Shown one piece after another: positions 9,047-16,213 of a stretch of DNA of 22,846 bases. The translations under genes and the position numbers were made by a program. The notes under the pieces were generated by a model. That model saw nothing but the letters and a program-made list of their open reading frames with translations, had not been told where the DNA came from and did not search any database. The stretch is from a virus, in IMG/VR virus record IMGVR_UViG_3300030106_005032, positions 1 through 22,846 of that record, one strand, 5' to 3'. How positions within the stretch are numbered: position 1 is the first letter of the stretch; each line of letters begins with the position of its first letter.

Positions 9047-9344
9047 CCGGAAGGAAAAGCAGTTTGGGTTGAAGGCTGAGTGGATCCGGACGCTGCCCTG
9101 CCATGCCTGCGGGAAAGACGGACCCAGTGACCCAGCCCACATGAAGTCGCGTGGTGCTGGCGGAACGAGCGACCACCTCGTGCCCCTCTGTCGAGACTGC
9201 CACATGGAGCAACACTCCAAGGGCATCAAGACGTTCTTCGAGAAGCACGGGGTGATCGACACGCTTGATCTAGCACAGCAATACCATCACAGGTGGACCT
9301 ACCAAGACTACTGGCAGAACCGGAAGCGAGATCTGCTCTACTGA
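9024..9344 (+). CDS. HNH/Ref-like zinc-binding nuclease domain protein
   Basis: 106 residues from a TTG start; there is no other start before the conserved domain, and ggag lies 6 bases upstream. The core is C26-x2-C29, PAH39-MKSRGAGG, D50, then PLC56-x2-C59-H60-x3-H64. This matches the HNH nuclease pattern with a structural zinc, most like the DUF968/Ref-type nucleases of phages, whose P1 member Ref is a RecA-dependent nuclease. A structural or DNA-cleaving role near recombination genes is plausible. It is the last plus-strand gene here; its stop overlaps by 7 bases the convergent 3' end of the minus-strand gene at 9338. Confidence 0.75.
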   Translation: MARSSKTDRKEKQFGLKAEWIRTLPCHACGKDGPSDPAHMKSRGAGGTSDHLVPLCRDCHMEQHSKGIKTFFEKHGVIDTLDLAQQYHHRWTYQDYWQNRKRDLLY

Positions 9345-9565
9345 TTCCTGAAGGTTCGATTCCAAAACGATCTGAGGTTATCGACCAGTCGGTCCCAGAC
9401 TAACCTCACCCTGCTTGTCCCACGTCGGAAGTAATCCATCACCGGCTCTCCTTGGGTGTGTTGATACCAGACGTAAGTCTTATGAAAGCCCATTAGGATG
9501 ATTCCGGCAAGCACTGCAACTGTGAGAGAGAGCAGGAATAGATCTAACAGAATTCTCCAGATCAT
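9338..9565 (-). CDS. Small membrane protein
   Basis: 75 residues. A strong membrane helix spans about 5-28 (ILLDLFLLSLTVAVLAGIIL), followed by an aromatic and basic soluble tail ending in RTFRNQ. A good ribosome site (GGAGAAG) lies just upstream on the minus strand, and only two bases separate it from the stop of the gene before it. No family is recognised. It is the last gene of a minus-strand unit that runs into the convergent HNH gene. Confidence 0.65.
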   Translation of the reverse strand: MIWRILLDLFLLSLTVAVLAGIILMGFHKTYVWYQHTQGEPVMDYFRRGTSRVRLVWDRLVDNLRSFWNRTFRNQ

Positions 9566-9567
9566 TG

Positions 9568-9885
9568 CTACTTCTCCTCATTGTGTGGGTCTATAAAAAT
9601 CAGTTCATCCTTCTTGCCAGTTGCCTTAGCAACCGCAGCCTCAGCCTTCTCACGCCAATCGCGCCACACCGTTACATCGTGATCACCAAGCGAGGCAATT
9701 ACGACCTCAAGCAGGTCAGGTGCCGCACAGATCAATGCAACATTGGCGAGTTCCTGCGAAGTAGGTTTGAAACTATTAGCGTTGTTGCCACCAAACTCAG
9801 CGATTGTGTGCCCATCCCCGTTTTTAATAAGGTCGTGGTCTACTGTCCAAGGCCCAAGGCTAGGCTTCGTGCGTCTAGGCATCAT
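9568..9885 (-). CDS. Small phage protein of unknown function (ANxxLICAAPDLLE type)
   Basis: 105 residues from the ATG at 9885, which overlaps the stop of the upstream gene (ATGA); a longer frame to 9924 would overlap that gene by 14 codons. The sequence contains GPWTVDHDLIKNGDGHTIAEF and then ELANVALICAAPDLLEVV. The second segment matches a very common small phage protein in which an ANARLIAAAPDLLEAL-like helix recurs. The function of that family is not known to me. It sits between two small genes in a minus-strand operon. Confidence 0.65.
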   Translation of the reverse strand: MMPRRTKPSLGPWTVDHDLIKNGDGHTIAEFGGNNANSFKPTSQELANVALICAAPDLLEVVIASLGDHDVTVWRDWREKAEAAVAKATGKKDELIFIDPHNEEK

Positions 9886-10142
9886 TGTCCCCCATACCAA
9901 TCCGCATCCCAAACCACTACCCACTTCCCGTCGGTCTGAGAACCTGCCACCAACTCCATCACTTCTCGCTTCGAGCCATCGGTTGTGACCCGGTACACCC
10001 TTGGCACAAAAAACCAGTCACCCTTATCCCGCTTGTACATCCGCTTCGCCGCTCGCACGGCGTCCCTCTTGTTGGTGTAAGCGTCTCGCTGGTGCCCATC
10101 CGTAGCATCCTCGTGACGAGACCATACAATGTAGAACTTCAT
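9882..10142 (-). CDS. Small hypothetical protein
   Basis: 86 residues from the ATG at 10142, chosen because GGAG sits 6 bases upstream; the longer frame to 10181 would run through a GC hairpin. The protein is basic and aromatic (KFYIVWSRHEDATDG, then RDAVRAAKRMYKRDKGDW) and ends in WDADWYGGQ. The pattern of short strands and one basic helix suggests a small alpha/beta domain, but no family is recognised. It is the first gene of the unit 10142 to 9338, lying just after the hairpin that follows the GHKL gene. Confidence 0.6.
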   Translation of the reverse strand: MKFYIVWSRHEDATDGHQRDAYTNKRDAVRAAKRMYKRDKGDWFFVPRVYRVTTDGSKREVMELVAGSQTDGKWVVVWDADWYGGQ

Positions 10143-10159
10143 GACATCTCCGTAGTAAA

Positions 10160-10185
10160 GGGGGCGGGGCCGGAGCCCCACCCCC
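10160..10185 (-). terminator. GC-rich hairpin after GHKL gene, UNCG-type tetraloop
   Basis: In the minus-strand RNA the arms GGGGGUGGGGC and GCCCCGCCCCC pair over 11 bp, including one U-G pair, around a UCCG loop closed by C-G, i.e. a cUNCGg tetraloop. On the plus strand the same site has a C-A mismatch, so the structure suits minus-strand RNA. It starts 8 bases after the GHKL stop codon. There is no U tract, so it may terminate weakly, stabilise RNA ends or attenuate expression of the next genes. Confidence 0.55.
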
Positions 10186-10193
10186 GGTAAATG

Positions 10194-11600
10194 TTAGATC
10201 GTTGGTTCGATCATGCGAAGGCGAGCACCTAAACGACAGCACTCATTGTAAAAACCACTAGTCAGGTGGTCACTCACCTTGAGATGAGCACACTCATGGA
10301 TGAGCAACTCATCGACCGCCTGCTGATTAGTGTACCGGAAGCGGGCAACATTCAACGTCACCGTAAGCCCGCCACAGCACCCAGCGTACTCAAGCCTCCG
10401 ATCAGACTCTAGCACCAAGGAGGCAGAGGAGTCGGCAATGACAGAGATGAACTTCTCTGCATACTCCCTAAGCCTCTTGATCTTAGGATCAGACTCGTTA
10501 GCCAGTTTCGGCTTAAACCCATTTGGGCTTGTCTTCACCATGCCCGTGTCGAACTTCACACTCGACGGAGACCATGCTCCTGATCTCTTGATCGTGCCCC
10601 ACGCCGCCTTCGAAAACTGTCTACCGTGGATCACGGCGTAGCCTGCATCGACAGCCCTCTTGTTCGACTCCGGAGTGTGAGGGTTGAAGATCACTGCGTC
10701 TCCAACCCGCTTGTCCAACACCTTGCGGACAGCTTCGTCATCCTCCATCCGCTCTAGGGCTGTGCCTATCCAACCGCCCTGTGCTTCCTCGTCAGTGATC
10801 TCGTCAGCAGTAATCTCTGCGACATAAGCCTCAAGCTGATTGAGGAAGCTTTGATTCACCGACGTGCGATCCATGGACAGAGGCACCTTCTGCATCACCT
10901 CGACATGGAAGGGCATCTCCACGGTGTCCACTGGGATCCCCATCTCGTACAGCGATGGCACCTCGCCATCCTTTGGACGGTAGACACGCACCTCAGTTTG
11001 ACGGCGCGTCCTGCGGAACCCACCCTCTTCGCCACGAATCTCAGTAGGCAGGGTCACCGTGCGCTTTGCAAAAGCATCACGGCCCTCAAGCTCTACCCCG
11101 TTGATCGTGGTGCGGACACCCTGCGGCGGGATCAAAGAGGTCGCGACCTTTAGCGACTCTTCAATCTCGTCTCTGGTCATGTCCACCATCGCTGTCAGTA
11201 TGCTACCTGCTTCAGTAGCCTTGGACGACCGACGCCGCCCCTTCTCACTGAACAGCACCGTGCCCGTCGTGCTCTGGATAGAAGCCTCTCTCGCAATAGA
11301 GAGCAGGAGCTTCTCACCCATGTTGAACCGACCACGCTTACTAGGATCGTCGAGCTTGTAGCTCTCCTTGTACAGCGTGTAGGCATCTGCTAGATCACGG
11401 AACCCGTCAGGCGAGTCGTCAGTAACAACGAGCTTTGCCAGACGTTTGTTAGGGACTGGCTCCAGCGTGAGTGTGACAACACCCACGTTCTCGTCCCACG
11501 CATTTTGAATCGGTTCGAGGACAAGGCGTTCAACGCCATGTCTCCTAGCGATTCCCGAAAGACCCTTACGGTCTACGGTAAACCAAGCGGGCGTACCCAT
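10194..11600 (-). CDS. GHKL (HSP90/MutL-type) ATPase fused to C-terminal HExxH metallopeptidase domain
   Basis: 468 residues. The N-terminal Bergerat ATP-binding fold is visible: an N box (E29-PIQN33-AWD36-E), a second motif TDDSPDGF (60-67) and a glycine-box-like segment GRFNMGEKLL (90-99). A middle region (~200-265) with short strands follows, as in other GHKL proteins. The C-terminal ~70 residues carry IHECAHLKVSDH: H435-E-x2-H439 with a further His at 445, the HExxHxxxxxH spacing seen in several zinc-peptidase groups, in a context like SprT/WLM/YgjP peptidases. The start has a GGGAGAA ribosome site, and a sigma70-like promoter lies at 11647-11675. An ATP-driven conformational switch controlling a peptidase is possible, but target and role are unknown. 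Confidence 0.85.
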   Translation of the reverse strand: MGTPAWFTVDRKGLSGIARRHGVERLVLEPIQNAWDENVGVVTLTLEPVPNKRLAKLVVTDDSPDGFRDLADAYTLYKESYKLDDPSKRGRFNMGEKLLLSIAREASIQSTTGTVLFSEKGRRRSSKATEAGSILTAMVDMTRDEIEESLKVATSLIPPQGVRTTINGVELEGRDAFAKRTVTLPTEIRGEEGGFRRTRRQTEVRVYRPKDGEVPSLYEMGIPVDTVEMPFHVEVMQKVPLSMDRTSVNQSFLNQLEAYVAEITADEITDEEAQGGWIGTALERMEDDEAVRKVLDKRVGDAVIFNPHTPESNKRAVDAGYAVIHGRQFSKAAWGTIKRSGAWSPSSVKFDTGMVKTSPNGFKPKLANESDPKIKRLREYAEKFISVIADSSASLVLESDRRLEYAGCCGGLTVTLNVARFRYTNQQAVDELLIHECAHLKVSDHLTSGFYNECCRLGARLRMIEPTI

Positions 11601-11646
11601 AATGTTCTCCCAAACAAAATGAATGATAGTTAAACATCGTACACCA

Positions 11647-11675
11647 ATCGTAATATGATCATGTCACCCTGTCAA
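11647..11675 (-). promoter_or_regulatory. Sigma70-like promoter for GHKL-metallopeptidase gene
   Basis: On the minus strand TTGACA (11675-11670), a 17-base spacer and TACGAT (11652-11647) give a -35 match of 6/6 and a -10 match of 4/6. Transcription would start near 11640, about 40 bases before the GHKL ATG at 11600. The -35 overlaps or abuts the base of the preceding hairpin. The same -10 sequence and spacing recur at 12345-12373. Confidence 0.65.
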
Positions 11676-11701
11676 GGGGGTGAGGTTTTAGCCCCACCCC
11701 C
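11676..11701 (-). terminator. GC-rich hairpin after wHTH gene, fused to next promoter
   Basis: In the minus-strand RNA GGGGGUGGGG pairs with CCUCACCCCC (10 bp, one G-U) around loop CUAAAA. The plus strand has an A-C mismatch instead. It lies 11 bases after the stop of the gene at 11713, and its 5' arm is identical over 11 bases to that of the hairpin at 10160-10185. It has no U tract; the closing CCCCC runs straight into the -35 TTGACA of the next promoter. Confidence 0.5.
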
Positions 11702-11712
11702 CAGTCGGTTAC

Positions 11713-12084
11713 CTAAGTACGCGCAACCCGCTCAAACCAATGAGACGGTCCGGTACTGCGTTCGAGACGGTACGGCCAAGGCTTGCGCAGAGGCCAAGGG
11801 GTCTTCGACACAAAACTGCCGCTAGGGTACATCTGAAAATACTCGTCAAAGTTCTTCCCGTTTTCCGGCGAGATGACGTTGTCCATCTTCTCAAGGGTGA
11901 GATATCCCTTCCGCGTCAAACCATAGCCGCCGAACCTCGAAGCGACCTCAAAAATTAAATCCTTCTTGAGCAGCGCATTGATGGTACGCGGCAACGCCGT
12001 GTACTCCATCGCATTCGTGCCATGGTAGGCGTTTTCAATTTCACGCAACGCCTTATGCTGAACAGTGCTGACCTTAATTCCCAT
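11713..12084 (-). CDS. Putative winged-helix protein
   Basis: 123 residues, with a strong AAGGAG ribosome site just upstream. Residues 1-65 look like a winged helix: helix KALREIENAYHG, helix LPRTINALLKKDLI and a wing around FEVASRFGGYGLTRKGYLTL. The C-terminal half is aromatic and Pro-rich (FQMYPSGS, KTPWPLRKPWP) and unassigned. It is the second gene of a two-gene unit transcribed from the promoter at 12345-12373 and ends just before a GC hairpin. It is probably DNA-binding; whether it regulates phage or host genes is unknown. Confidence 0.62.
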   Translation of the reverse strand: MGIKVSTVQHKALREIENAYHGTNAMEYTALPRTINALLKKDLIFEVASRFGGYGLTRKGYLTLEKMDNVISPENGKNFDEYFQMYPSGSFVSKTPWPLRKPWPYRLERSTGPSHWFERVART

Positions 12085-12111
12085 CTCTTTGACTCCTTAG
12101 TGAACGTCGAG

Positions 12112-12291
12112 TCACTCAGGTGCAGGTGCATCCTCAGAGTGCTCGTACTTGGCTATGTGATCGCGAATCGTGTTGCCCAAGTCAGTCATGTCAGTCTTGA
12201 AGGGCAAACCCGGCGCGTCTTGCAAGTAGGGAGACAGGACTACAATCTGGTAGCGAACGCTTTCCAGTAACTTCTTTGTCGCCTCGTCCAT
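12112..12291 (-). CDS. Small acidic protein of 59 residues
   Basis: A short frame on the minus strand reads MDEATKKLLESVRYQIVVL and so on to SEDAPAPE, 59 residues. It has a good ribosome site (GAGG about 8 bases upstream) and follows a clear promoter at 12345-12373, with 27 bases separating it from the next gene's ATG. The composition is normal for a protein, with one helix and a short hydrophobic strand (YQIVVLSPYL) near the N-terminus, and an acidic Pro-rich tail. No family is recognised. Without it the promoter would have a ~250-base leader, so I consider it real. Confidence 0.6.
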   Translation of the reverse strand: MDEATKKLLESVRYQIVVLSPYLQDAPGLPFKTDMTDLGNTIRDHIAKYEHSEDAPAPE

Positions 12292-12344
12292 CTTATCCTC
12301 ACTTTGAATGCGCTCTGTTGCAGGCCAGAGCGTGAGCCTGGTCT

Positions 12345-12373
12345 ATCGTATAGTCGTATGGTTGTCGAGTCAA
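12345..12373 (-). promoter_or_regulatory. Sigma70-like promoter for 12291-11713 unit
   Basis: On the minus strand TTGACT (12373-12368), 17 bases and TACGAT (12350-12345). Transcription would start near 12338, ~47 bases before the 59-residue gene. The context CCCCCTTGAC and the -10 TACGAT are the same as in the promoter at 11647-11675. Confidence 0.6.
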
Positions 12374-12378
12374 GGGGG

Positions 12379-14130
12379 TTAGAAATCCCACCTGCCATCA
12401 TCAACCTCTTCGGTAATGAAATCAGTCCACCTTCCAGTAGCTTTGTCGAACTCCAACTGGCAGTGTCCATTCTTGCCGATCCAGCCCCACCGCACCTTCC
12501 AGACATGACACTCCGGTGGCTCTAGGTCTTGGGGGTGTCGCCATGCAGTGATGCCTAGGTCAGCCTTAGCGAACCACGCCGCTGACCCTGCAATGTCGTG
12601 CCCAGTGATCAGCACTTTCTTCTCTGACCTACGGTCAGGTGAGACCTTGGTAGGGTGAGCTATGAAAAAGACGTGCACATCATGAGACTTAGCCCACTTC
12701 TGTATCTGCGTCAGCATCTTGCTAATCGCATCTGTTTCGCGGTCACTCTTTGGTAGCTCAATAAAATTGTAAGGATCAATCACCAAGAGCCTGCAACCAA
12801 GCTGCATCACTGCGGCTGAGGCCGTATCTAAGATCCCCTCTATGGTCGTTGGTCCATCTAGTGAGTGGTCCATAAACAAGAAGTGATCGTCAATGTACTC
12901 GTATGCGTAGTCCTTTTTGGAGCACTCCATCCTAGTAGAAGGGCCTTCAAAGAATGGCTGGTTCATTAGCTTCTGCGCTAACTGCGCCATGTGCAGGGCG
13001 GGTGGCTTCTCGAATGAACAGTAGACTGTCTTGAGACCTTCCTGCCTAGCCAGATTCAAACAGATCTGGTCAATCAAATCACTCTTACCTGACGACGGGA
13101 AGCCGGTTACTACAGTCATCATGCCCGGCACGATCTGGATAAGCTGATCCAAGGATCTCAAACCAGTAGAGCTACCACTAATCTGTCCCTCTTCGTACAG
13201 AATATCGTATTCTTTTTTAAAGTCCCTAGCTCTATGCAATCCCACGGTCGGAAACGGATCACACACCTCCAGTTGTCCAAGCAAGTAAGAGGCTCCCTTT
13301 AGTTGTAACGCCTCTGAGGTGTCCTTGCATTCCCCTAGGTCTAGAGTCCAGAGCCTGCTCGTGCCGACACGTCTCTTGATCTCTTCCTCTAACGCACCGC
13401 CAGCCTCATCATTGTCAAAGCAAAGAATAATTCTCTTAGCACTTTCGAGTTGATCTTTAGCTCGCCAGACATACTGAAACTTCTTGTCTTCACGGGGGTC
13501 AACCTTGCCATCTTTAACCTTCGAGGGTGCCCCATTAGGGATGCTCATCACCGTCAGGTTATCTGGGAGATCGCACGACATCCACGACAGGGCGTCCATC
13601 TCACCCTCAACCAGCAGTATGTCGTTACCCTTCTTGTAGTTATGAAGATTGTAGAAGTCTTCGCAAACATTCTGTTGGCTGTAGTACTTGTTAGCACCTG
13701 CGCTCCGCCACTTAATGGCAGTAACCCCATGGCTGTCTTTGTACACAAAGCCTACCGCAGGCACAGCTTTCCCATTGAATGTGTAGGTGCCCTGAATCGT
13801 GTGCTCATCCATGACACCTTCTGAAATCTTGCGACTTAGTAGGTAGTCCTTTGCTATCTCGTTAGGCTCAGACTGCTTCGGTAGCGTAATGGTTTTTCGT
13901 TCTCGCATCTGCGGACTGAACCCGTTTGTTTTGTGCATCCACCCTCCACTGGTGTCACAGTGATGACAGTGGTATCTGACACCGTCAGAATCCACCTTAA
14001 TTGATAGCGATTTGTCGTGCTTGTTCTTAGACCTAGTGTGGTGGCAGGCCGGACATTTCCGTTTGTGTTGCCCAATAGACAACCTCTCCCCTAGAAGTTG
14101 GATGTCACTAGGAACGTCTGCTTTTAACAT
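12379..14130 (-). CDS. T7 gp4-like DNA primase-helicase
   Basis: 583 residues. This bifunctional enzyme would prime lagging-strand synthesis and unwind the fork. Domains in order: a zinc-binding primase finger with C26-x2-C29 and C55-x2-C58 (CPACHHTR ... CHHCDTSG); a TOPRIM domain with LLVEGEMDAL (E175) and CFDNDEAG (D239, D241); and a RecA-like hexameric helicase domain with Walker A GFPSSGKS (343-350), Walker B LLVIDPYN (448-455) and the FFIAHP motif (488-493). The order and length match the T7 gp4/Twinkle family. The ATG at 14130 has no strong ribosome site in view, and a 10-base gap separates it from the RusA stop, so the two are probably co-transcribed. Its stop codon abuts the next promoter's CCCCC/TTGACT. 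Confidence 0.93.
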   Translation of the reverse strand: MLKADVPSDIQLLGERLSIGQHKRKCPACHHTRSKNKHDKSLSIKVDSDGVRYHCHHCDTSGGWMHKTNGFSPQMRERKTITLPKQSEPNEIAKDYLLSRKISEGVMDEHTIQGTYTFNGKAVPAVGFVYKDSHGVTAIKWRSAGANKYYSQQNVCEDFYNLHNYKKGNDILLVEGEMDALSWMSCDLPDNLTVMSIPNGAPSKVKDGKVDPREDKKFQYVWRAKDQLESAKRIILCFDNDEAGGALEEEIKRRVGTSRLWTLDLGECKDTSEALQLKGASYLLGQLEVCDPFPTVGLHRARDFKKEYDILYEEGQISGSSTGLRSLDQLIQIVPGMMTVVTGFPSSGKSDLIDQICLNLARQEGLKTVYCSFEKPPALHMAQLAQKLMNQPFFEGPSTRMECSKKDYAYEYIDDHFLFMDHSLDGPTTIEGILDTASAAVMQLGCRLLVIDPYNFIELPKSDRETDAISKMLTQIQKWAKSHDVHVFFIAHPTKVSPDRRSEKKVLITGHDIAGSAAWFAKADLGITAWRHPQDLEPPECHVWKVRWGWIGKNGHCQLEFDKATGRWTDFITEEVDDGRWDF

Positions 14131-14140
14131 GCCCTGCCTT

Positions 14141-14566
14141 TTAAACTAGTTTACTAAGAGTACTTATAATCTCATCTTGTTTTTCTACTGGTCCTACTAG
14201 TAAAACAGTTCTAGGGTTTTCTTTATCTAGACCATGCAAAACATATTTCATTTTGATTGATCTATCATTCTTGTAGATCTTGTCTTGAAGCAGATCTAGT
14301 ATCAGGCTTTCATCAAGATCTGGTCTCCTAGTGCAATAGTAAATTTTCATAGCAATAGCGAGATCACCCTCTAACAAATCCTCTAGCACTGGGCACTGCA
14401 AATCGACAGCCTTCTTGTACAGAAGAGCCTTCTTCGATTTAATAAACCGGGGCTTGCCACCAATCGAAACCAAGCGTCTTGAGTTTGCTTTCGAGGCTGG
14501 TTCTCCCTTGATCGTGAGAGCGATGATATCTCTGTCGCACCCCTTGCGCAATACTTGTTGGGTCAT
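14141..14566 (-). CDS. RusA-like Holliday junction resolvase
   Basis: 141 residues from the ATG at 14566, preferred over the one at 14572 because AAAGG is then at normal spacing. RusA features are present: IKGEPASKANSR near the N-terminus, then the acidic motif RPDLDES (81-87) with D83 and D85, and KNDR (99-102) with D101. RusA cuts four-way DNA junctions in replication or recombination intermediates. The lysine that follows the DLD motif in E. coli RusA (K76) is replaced by a hydrophobic residue here, so activity may differ slightly. It lies directly upstream of the primase-helicase gene and behind its own promoter at 14595-14623. Confidence 0.88.
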   Translation of the reverse strand: MTQQVLRKGCDRDIIALTIKGEPASKANSRRLVSIGGKPRFIKSKKALLYKKAVDLQCPVLEDLLEGDLAIAMKIYYCTRRPDLDESLILDLLQDKIYKNDRSIKMKYVLHGLDKENPRTVLLVGPVEKQDEIISTLSKLV

Positions 14567-14594
14567 TACCATCCTTTCGTCTGTCGGGACGAGG

Positions 14595-14623
14595 ACAATA
14601 GCAGCACAAAATCTTTATGGCAA
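14595..14623 (-). promoter_or_regulatory. Sigma70-like promoter for rusA/primase unit
   Basis: On the minus strand TTGCCA (14623-14618; 5/6 match), a 17-base spacer and TATTGT (14600-14595; 4/6). Transcription would start near 14588, about 22 bases before the RusA ATG. It overlaps the upstream region of the divergent gene at 14639, so the two units share a 72-base control region. I saw no equally good promoter on the plus strand. Confidence 0.5.
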
Positions 14624-14638
14624 GAAAAGGAGTTTTGC

Positions 14639-14902
14639 GTGAGTGAAACGGCCACACGCTTCAGGGTTTACGAGGATGCGGGACCGCCTCCAAGAAAGTC
14701 TGGACCACCAGTTAAGTGGGGCTACCTGCCGATGCATGAGATCGCTGTTAACGACATGATTGAGTTGACGATGACCGACGAAGAGGTTCGGGAGAAGATC
14801 AACGCAATCAGAAGTTATGCAGGTAGGATGACCAGAAAGACCGGAAAAAAATTTTCTATCAGAGTTACTGACTACGGCATTGGGATCTGGAGAACCAAAT
14901 GA
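14639..14902 (+). CDS. Small hypothetical protein, paralogue of next gene
   Basis: 87 residues from the GTG at 14639, chosen because aaaaggag sits 6 bases upstream; the open frame continues to 14555 but overlaps the divergent RusA gene. The C-terminal half (WGYLPMHEIAVNDMIEL ... KFSIRVTDYGIGIWRTK) aligns with the following protein (TYPFDKLGVDDCFMIEC ... RYIVRRMPETDRTVGVWRVS): same strand order and the same GxWR ending. They are likely duplicated copies of one small phage domain. The function is unknown. Its stop overlaps the next start by four bases (ATGA). Confidence 0.68.
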   Translation: MSETATRFRVYEDAGPPPRKSGPPVKWGYLPMHEIAVNDMIELTMTDEEVREKINAIRSYAGRMTRKTGKKFSIRVTDYGIGIWRTK

Positions 14903-15153
14903 CAGAAGCAACAAAGGATGGAGTGAGCATCCTGAAGGGGGTTCCAATACCTCACAGGACAGAGAGACGCACCTATCCCTTCGACAAGTTAGGGGTGGAC
15001 GATTGCTTCATGATAGAGTGTGAGGACATGAAGCATGAGCGCAGTGTTCGTTCTTCGGCTACACGATGGAATGACAACGATGAGGGACGCAGGTATATCG
15101 TCAGGCGCATGCCTGAGACTGATAGAACGGTTGGGGTGTGGAGAGTTTCTTGA
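14899..15153 (+). CDS. Small hypothetical protein, paralogue of previous gene
   Basis: 84 residues. The start overlaps the stop of the previous gene (ATGA). The core KLGVDDCFMIECED, then GRRYIVRR and GVWR, matches its upstream neighbour and may be a small beta-rich domain. The N-terminal ~25 residues differ. Both precede the exonuclease and annealing genes, so a link to recombination is possible only by position. No family name is claimed. Confidence 0.68.
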   Translation: MTEATKDGVSILKGVPIPHRTERRTYPFDKLGVDDCFMIECEDMKHERSVRSSATRWNDNDEGRRYIVRRMPETDRTVGVWRVS

Positions 15154-15968
15154 AGCTCACTAACCGTTACGGCGCACCAGACTCTATCGTAGACGCTATC
15201 CGGAATGACCCATACACAAAGGATGGGGCAGATTTCAGCGTGACAGAGTTAATCAAACCGCCACAAATACGCCGGTTGTGGCACCTGCATGAAGACGACA
15301 TCAGTGTTGATGTCAGAGAAGAGATTTGGAAACTGCTTGGCAAGGGCGTTCACAATGTTATTGAACAAGCTGACAGTGAGGGCACCAAAGAACGTAGGTT
15401 CCATGCAGAGCATGACGGGTCCACGATCAGTGGTGCCATTGATCTGTTAGGTGACGACGGATCTATCACGGATTACAAAGTCACCTCAGCCTATAGTGTG
15501 CAACGTGGGTTGAAGGAGGATTGGGAAAAGCAGTTGAACATGTATGCGTGGCTGGTCCGGCAGAACGGGATCACGGCTACCAAGCTGACCATCGTGTGCA
15601 TATGCAGGGATTGGATGCGTTCGAGGGTGGGGAAGTACGACTACCCAGAATCTCCTGTCGTGGTAATGTCTGTGCCTATGTGGAGAGACGAGCGGCAGGA
15701 TGATTACATAGCCCAACGGGTAAAGTTGCACACCCAAGAGCGCACCATTCCCTGTACACCTGAAGAGCGATGGGCTCGTGGTGCCTACCAAGTCAACGGT
15801 AGTGGCAAGCCACGCTCATTCGACACCATGAGAGAGGCGACAGACTACATCAACAAACAGAAGACGGGCAACTTCTCCATCGTAGATGGACAGGCGAAGT
15901 ACATCCGTTGTGAGAGTTGGTGTGAGGTTGCAGACTTTTGTCCGCAGTGGAAAGGAGAGAGGAGATGA
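15150..15968 (+). CDS. PD-(D/E)XK exonuclease (RecB/Cas4-like)
   Basis: 272 residues from the TTG at 15150, which overlaps the previous stop (TTGA) and has GGAGAG just upstream; it gives MKLTNRYGAPD as N-terminus. A GTG at 15138 would add four residues. Nuclease motifs run in order: GKGVH68 (RecB-type His), ISGAID98LL, D108-Y-K110 (the DxK catalytic pair) and Q128-x3-Y132 (motif III). Four cysteines (C202, C254, C258, C264) are spaced like the Fe-S cluster of Cas4/AddB nucleases. It would resect DNA ends to give single strands for the annealing protein two genes downstream. Its stop overlaps the next ATG. Confidence 0.85.
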   Translation: MKLTNRYGAPDSIVDAIRNDPYTKDGADFSVTELIKPPQIRRLWHLHEDDISVDVREEIWKLLGKGVHNVIEQADSEGTKERRFHAEHDGSTISGAIDLLGDDGSITDYKVTSAYSVQRGLKEDWEKQLNMYAWLVRQNGITATKLTIVCICRDWMRSRVGKYDYPESPVVVMSVPMWRDERQDDYIAQRVKLHTQERTIPCTPEERWARGAYQVNGSGKPRSFDTMREATDYINKQKTGNFSIVDGQAKYIRCESWCEVADFCPQWKGERR

Positions 15969-16213
15969 GTCAAGAAGACATTATGCAATTTGGTTTTTTG
16001 CGAGGACTTCATGGGCGGCTTGAGAATACTGTCGGAGACATAAGCTTGCCCGATGGACCGGATGATGGCGATTTGACCGAGATGGAACTCTACGGTTTCT
16101 TGTTGGCCGACATAGCTGTCAGCTTGCGAAAGCTTTCTGGAAGGCCGTTGGAAGAGAACCCTTATAACCAAGAATGGAAGCCAGTCGAAGGAGAGAACGA
16201 AGATGCCAGCTAA
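15965..16213 (+). CDS. Small acidic hypothetical protein
   Basis: 82 residues from the ATG at 15965, which overlaps the exonuclease stop (ATGA) and has aggag directly upstream; the longer frame from 15938 would start inside that gene. It is acidic overall (DGPDDGDLTEMELYGF) with one likely helix (LLADIAVSLRKLSG) and an acidic C-terminus. No family is recognised. Position between the nuclease and annealing protein makes an accessory role in that pair possible. Confidence 0.62.
   Translation: MSQEDIMQFGFLRGLHGRLENTVGDISLPDGPDDGDLTEMELYGFLLADIAVSLRKLSGRPLEENPYNQEWKPVEGENEDAS

Noticed and set aside
9565-9939. 124-residue plus-strand frame opposite the small minus-strand genes
   Set aside because: It is antisense to genes with better starts and overlaps (ATGA) and shows no protein-like pattern.
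12374-12399. Terminator hairpin at the end of the primase gene
   Set aside because: The G-rich and C-rich arms pair at only four of six positions and overlap the stop codon; too weak to list.
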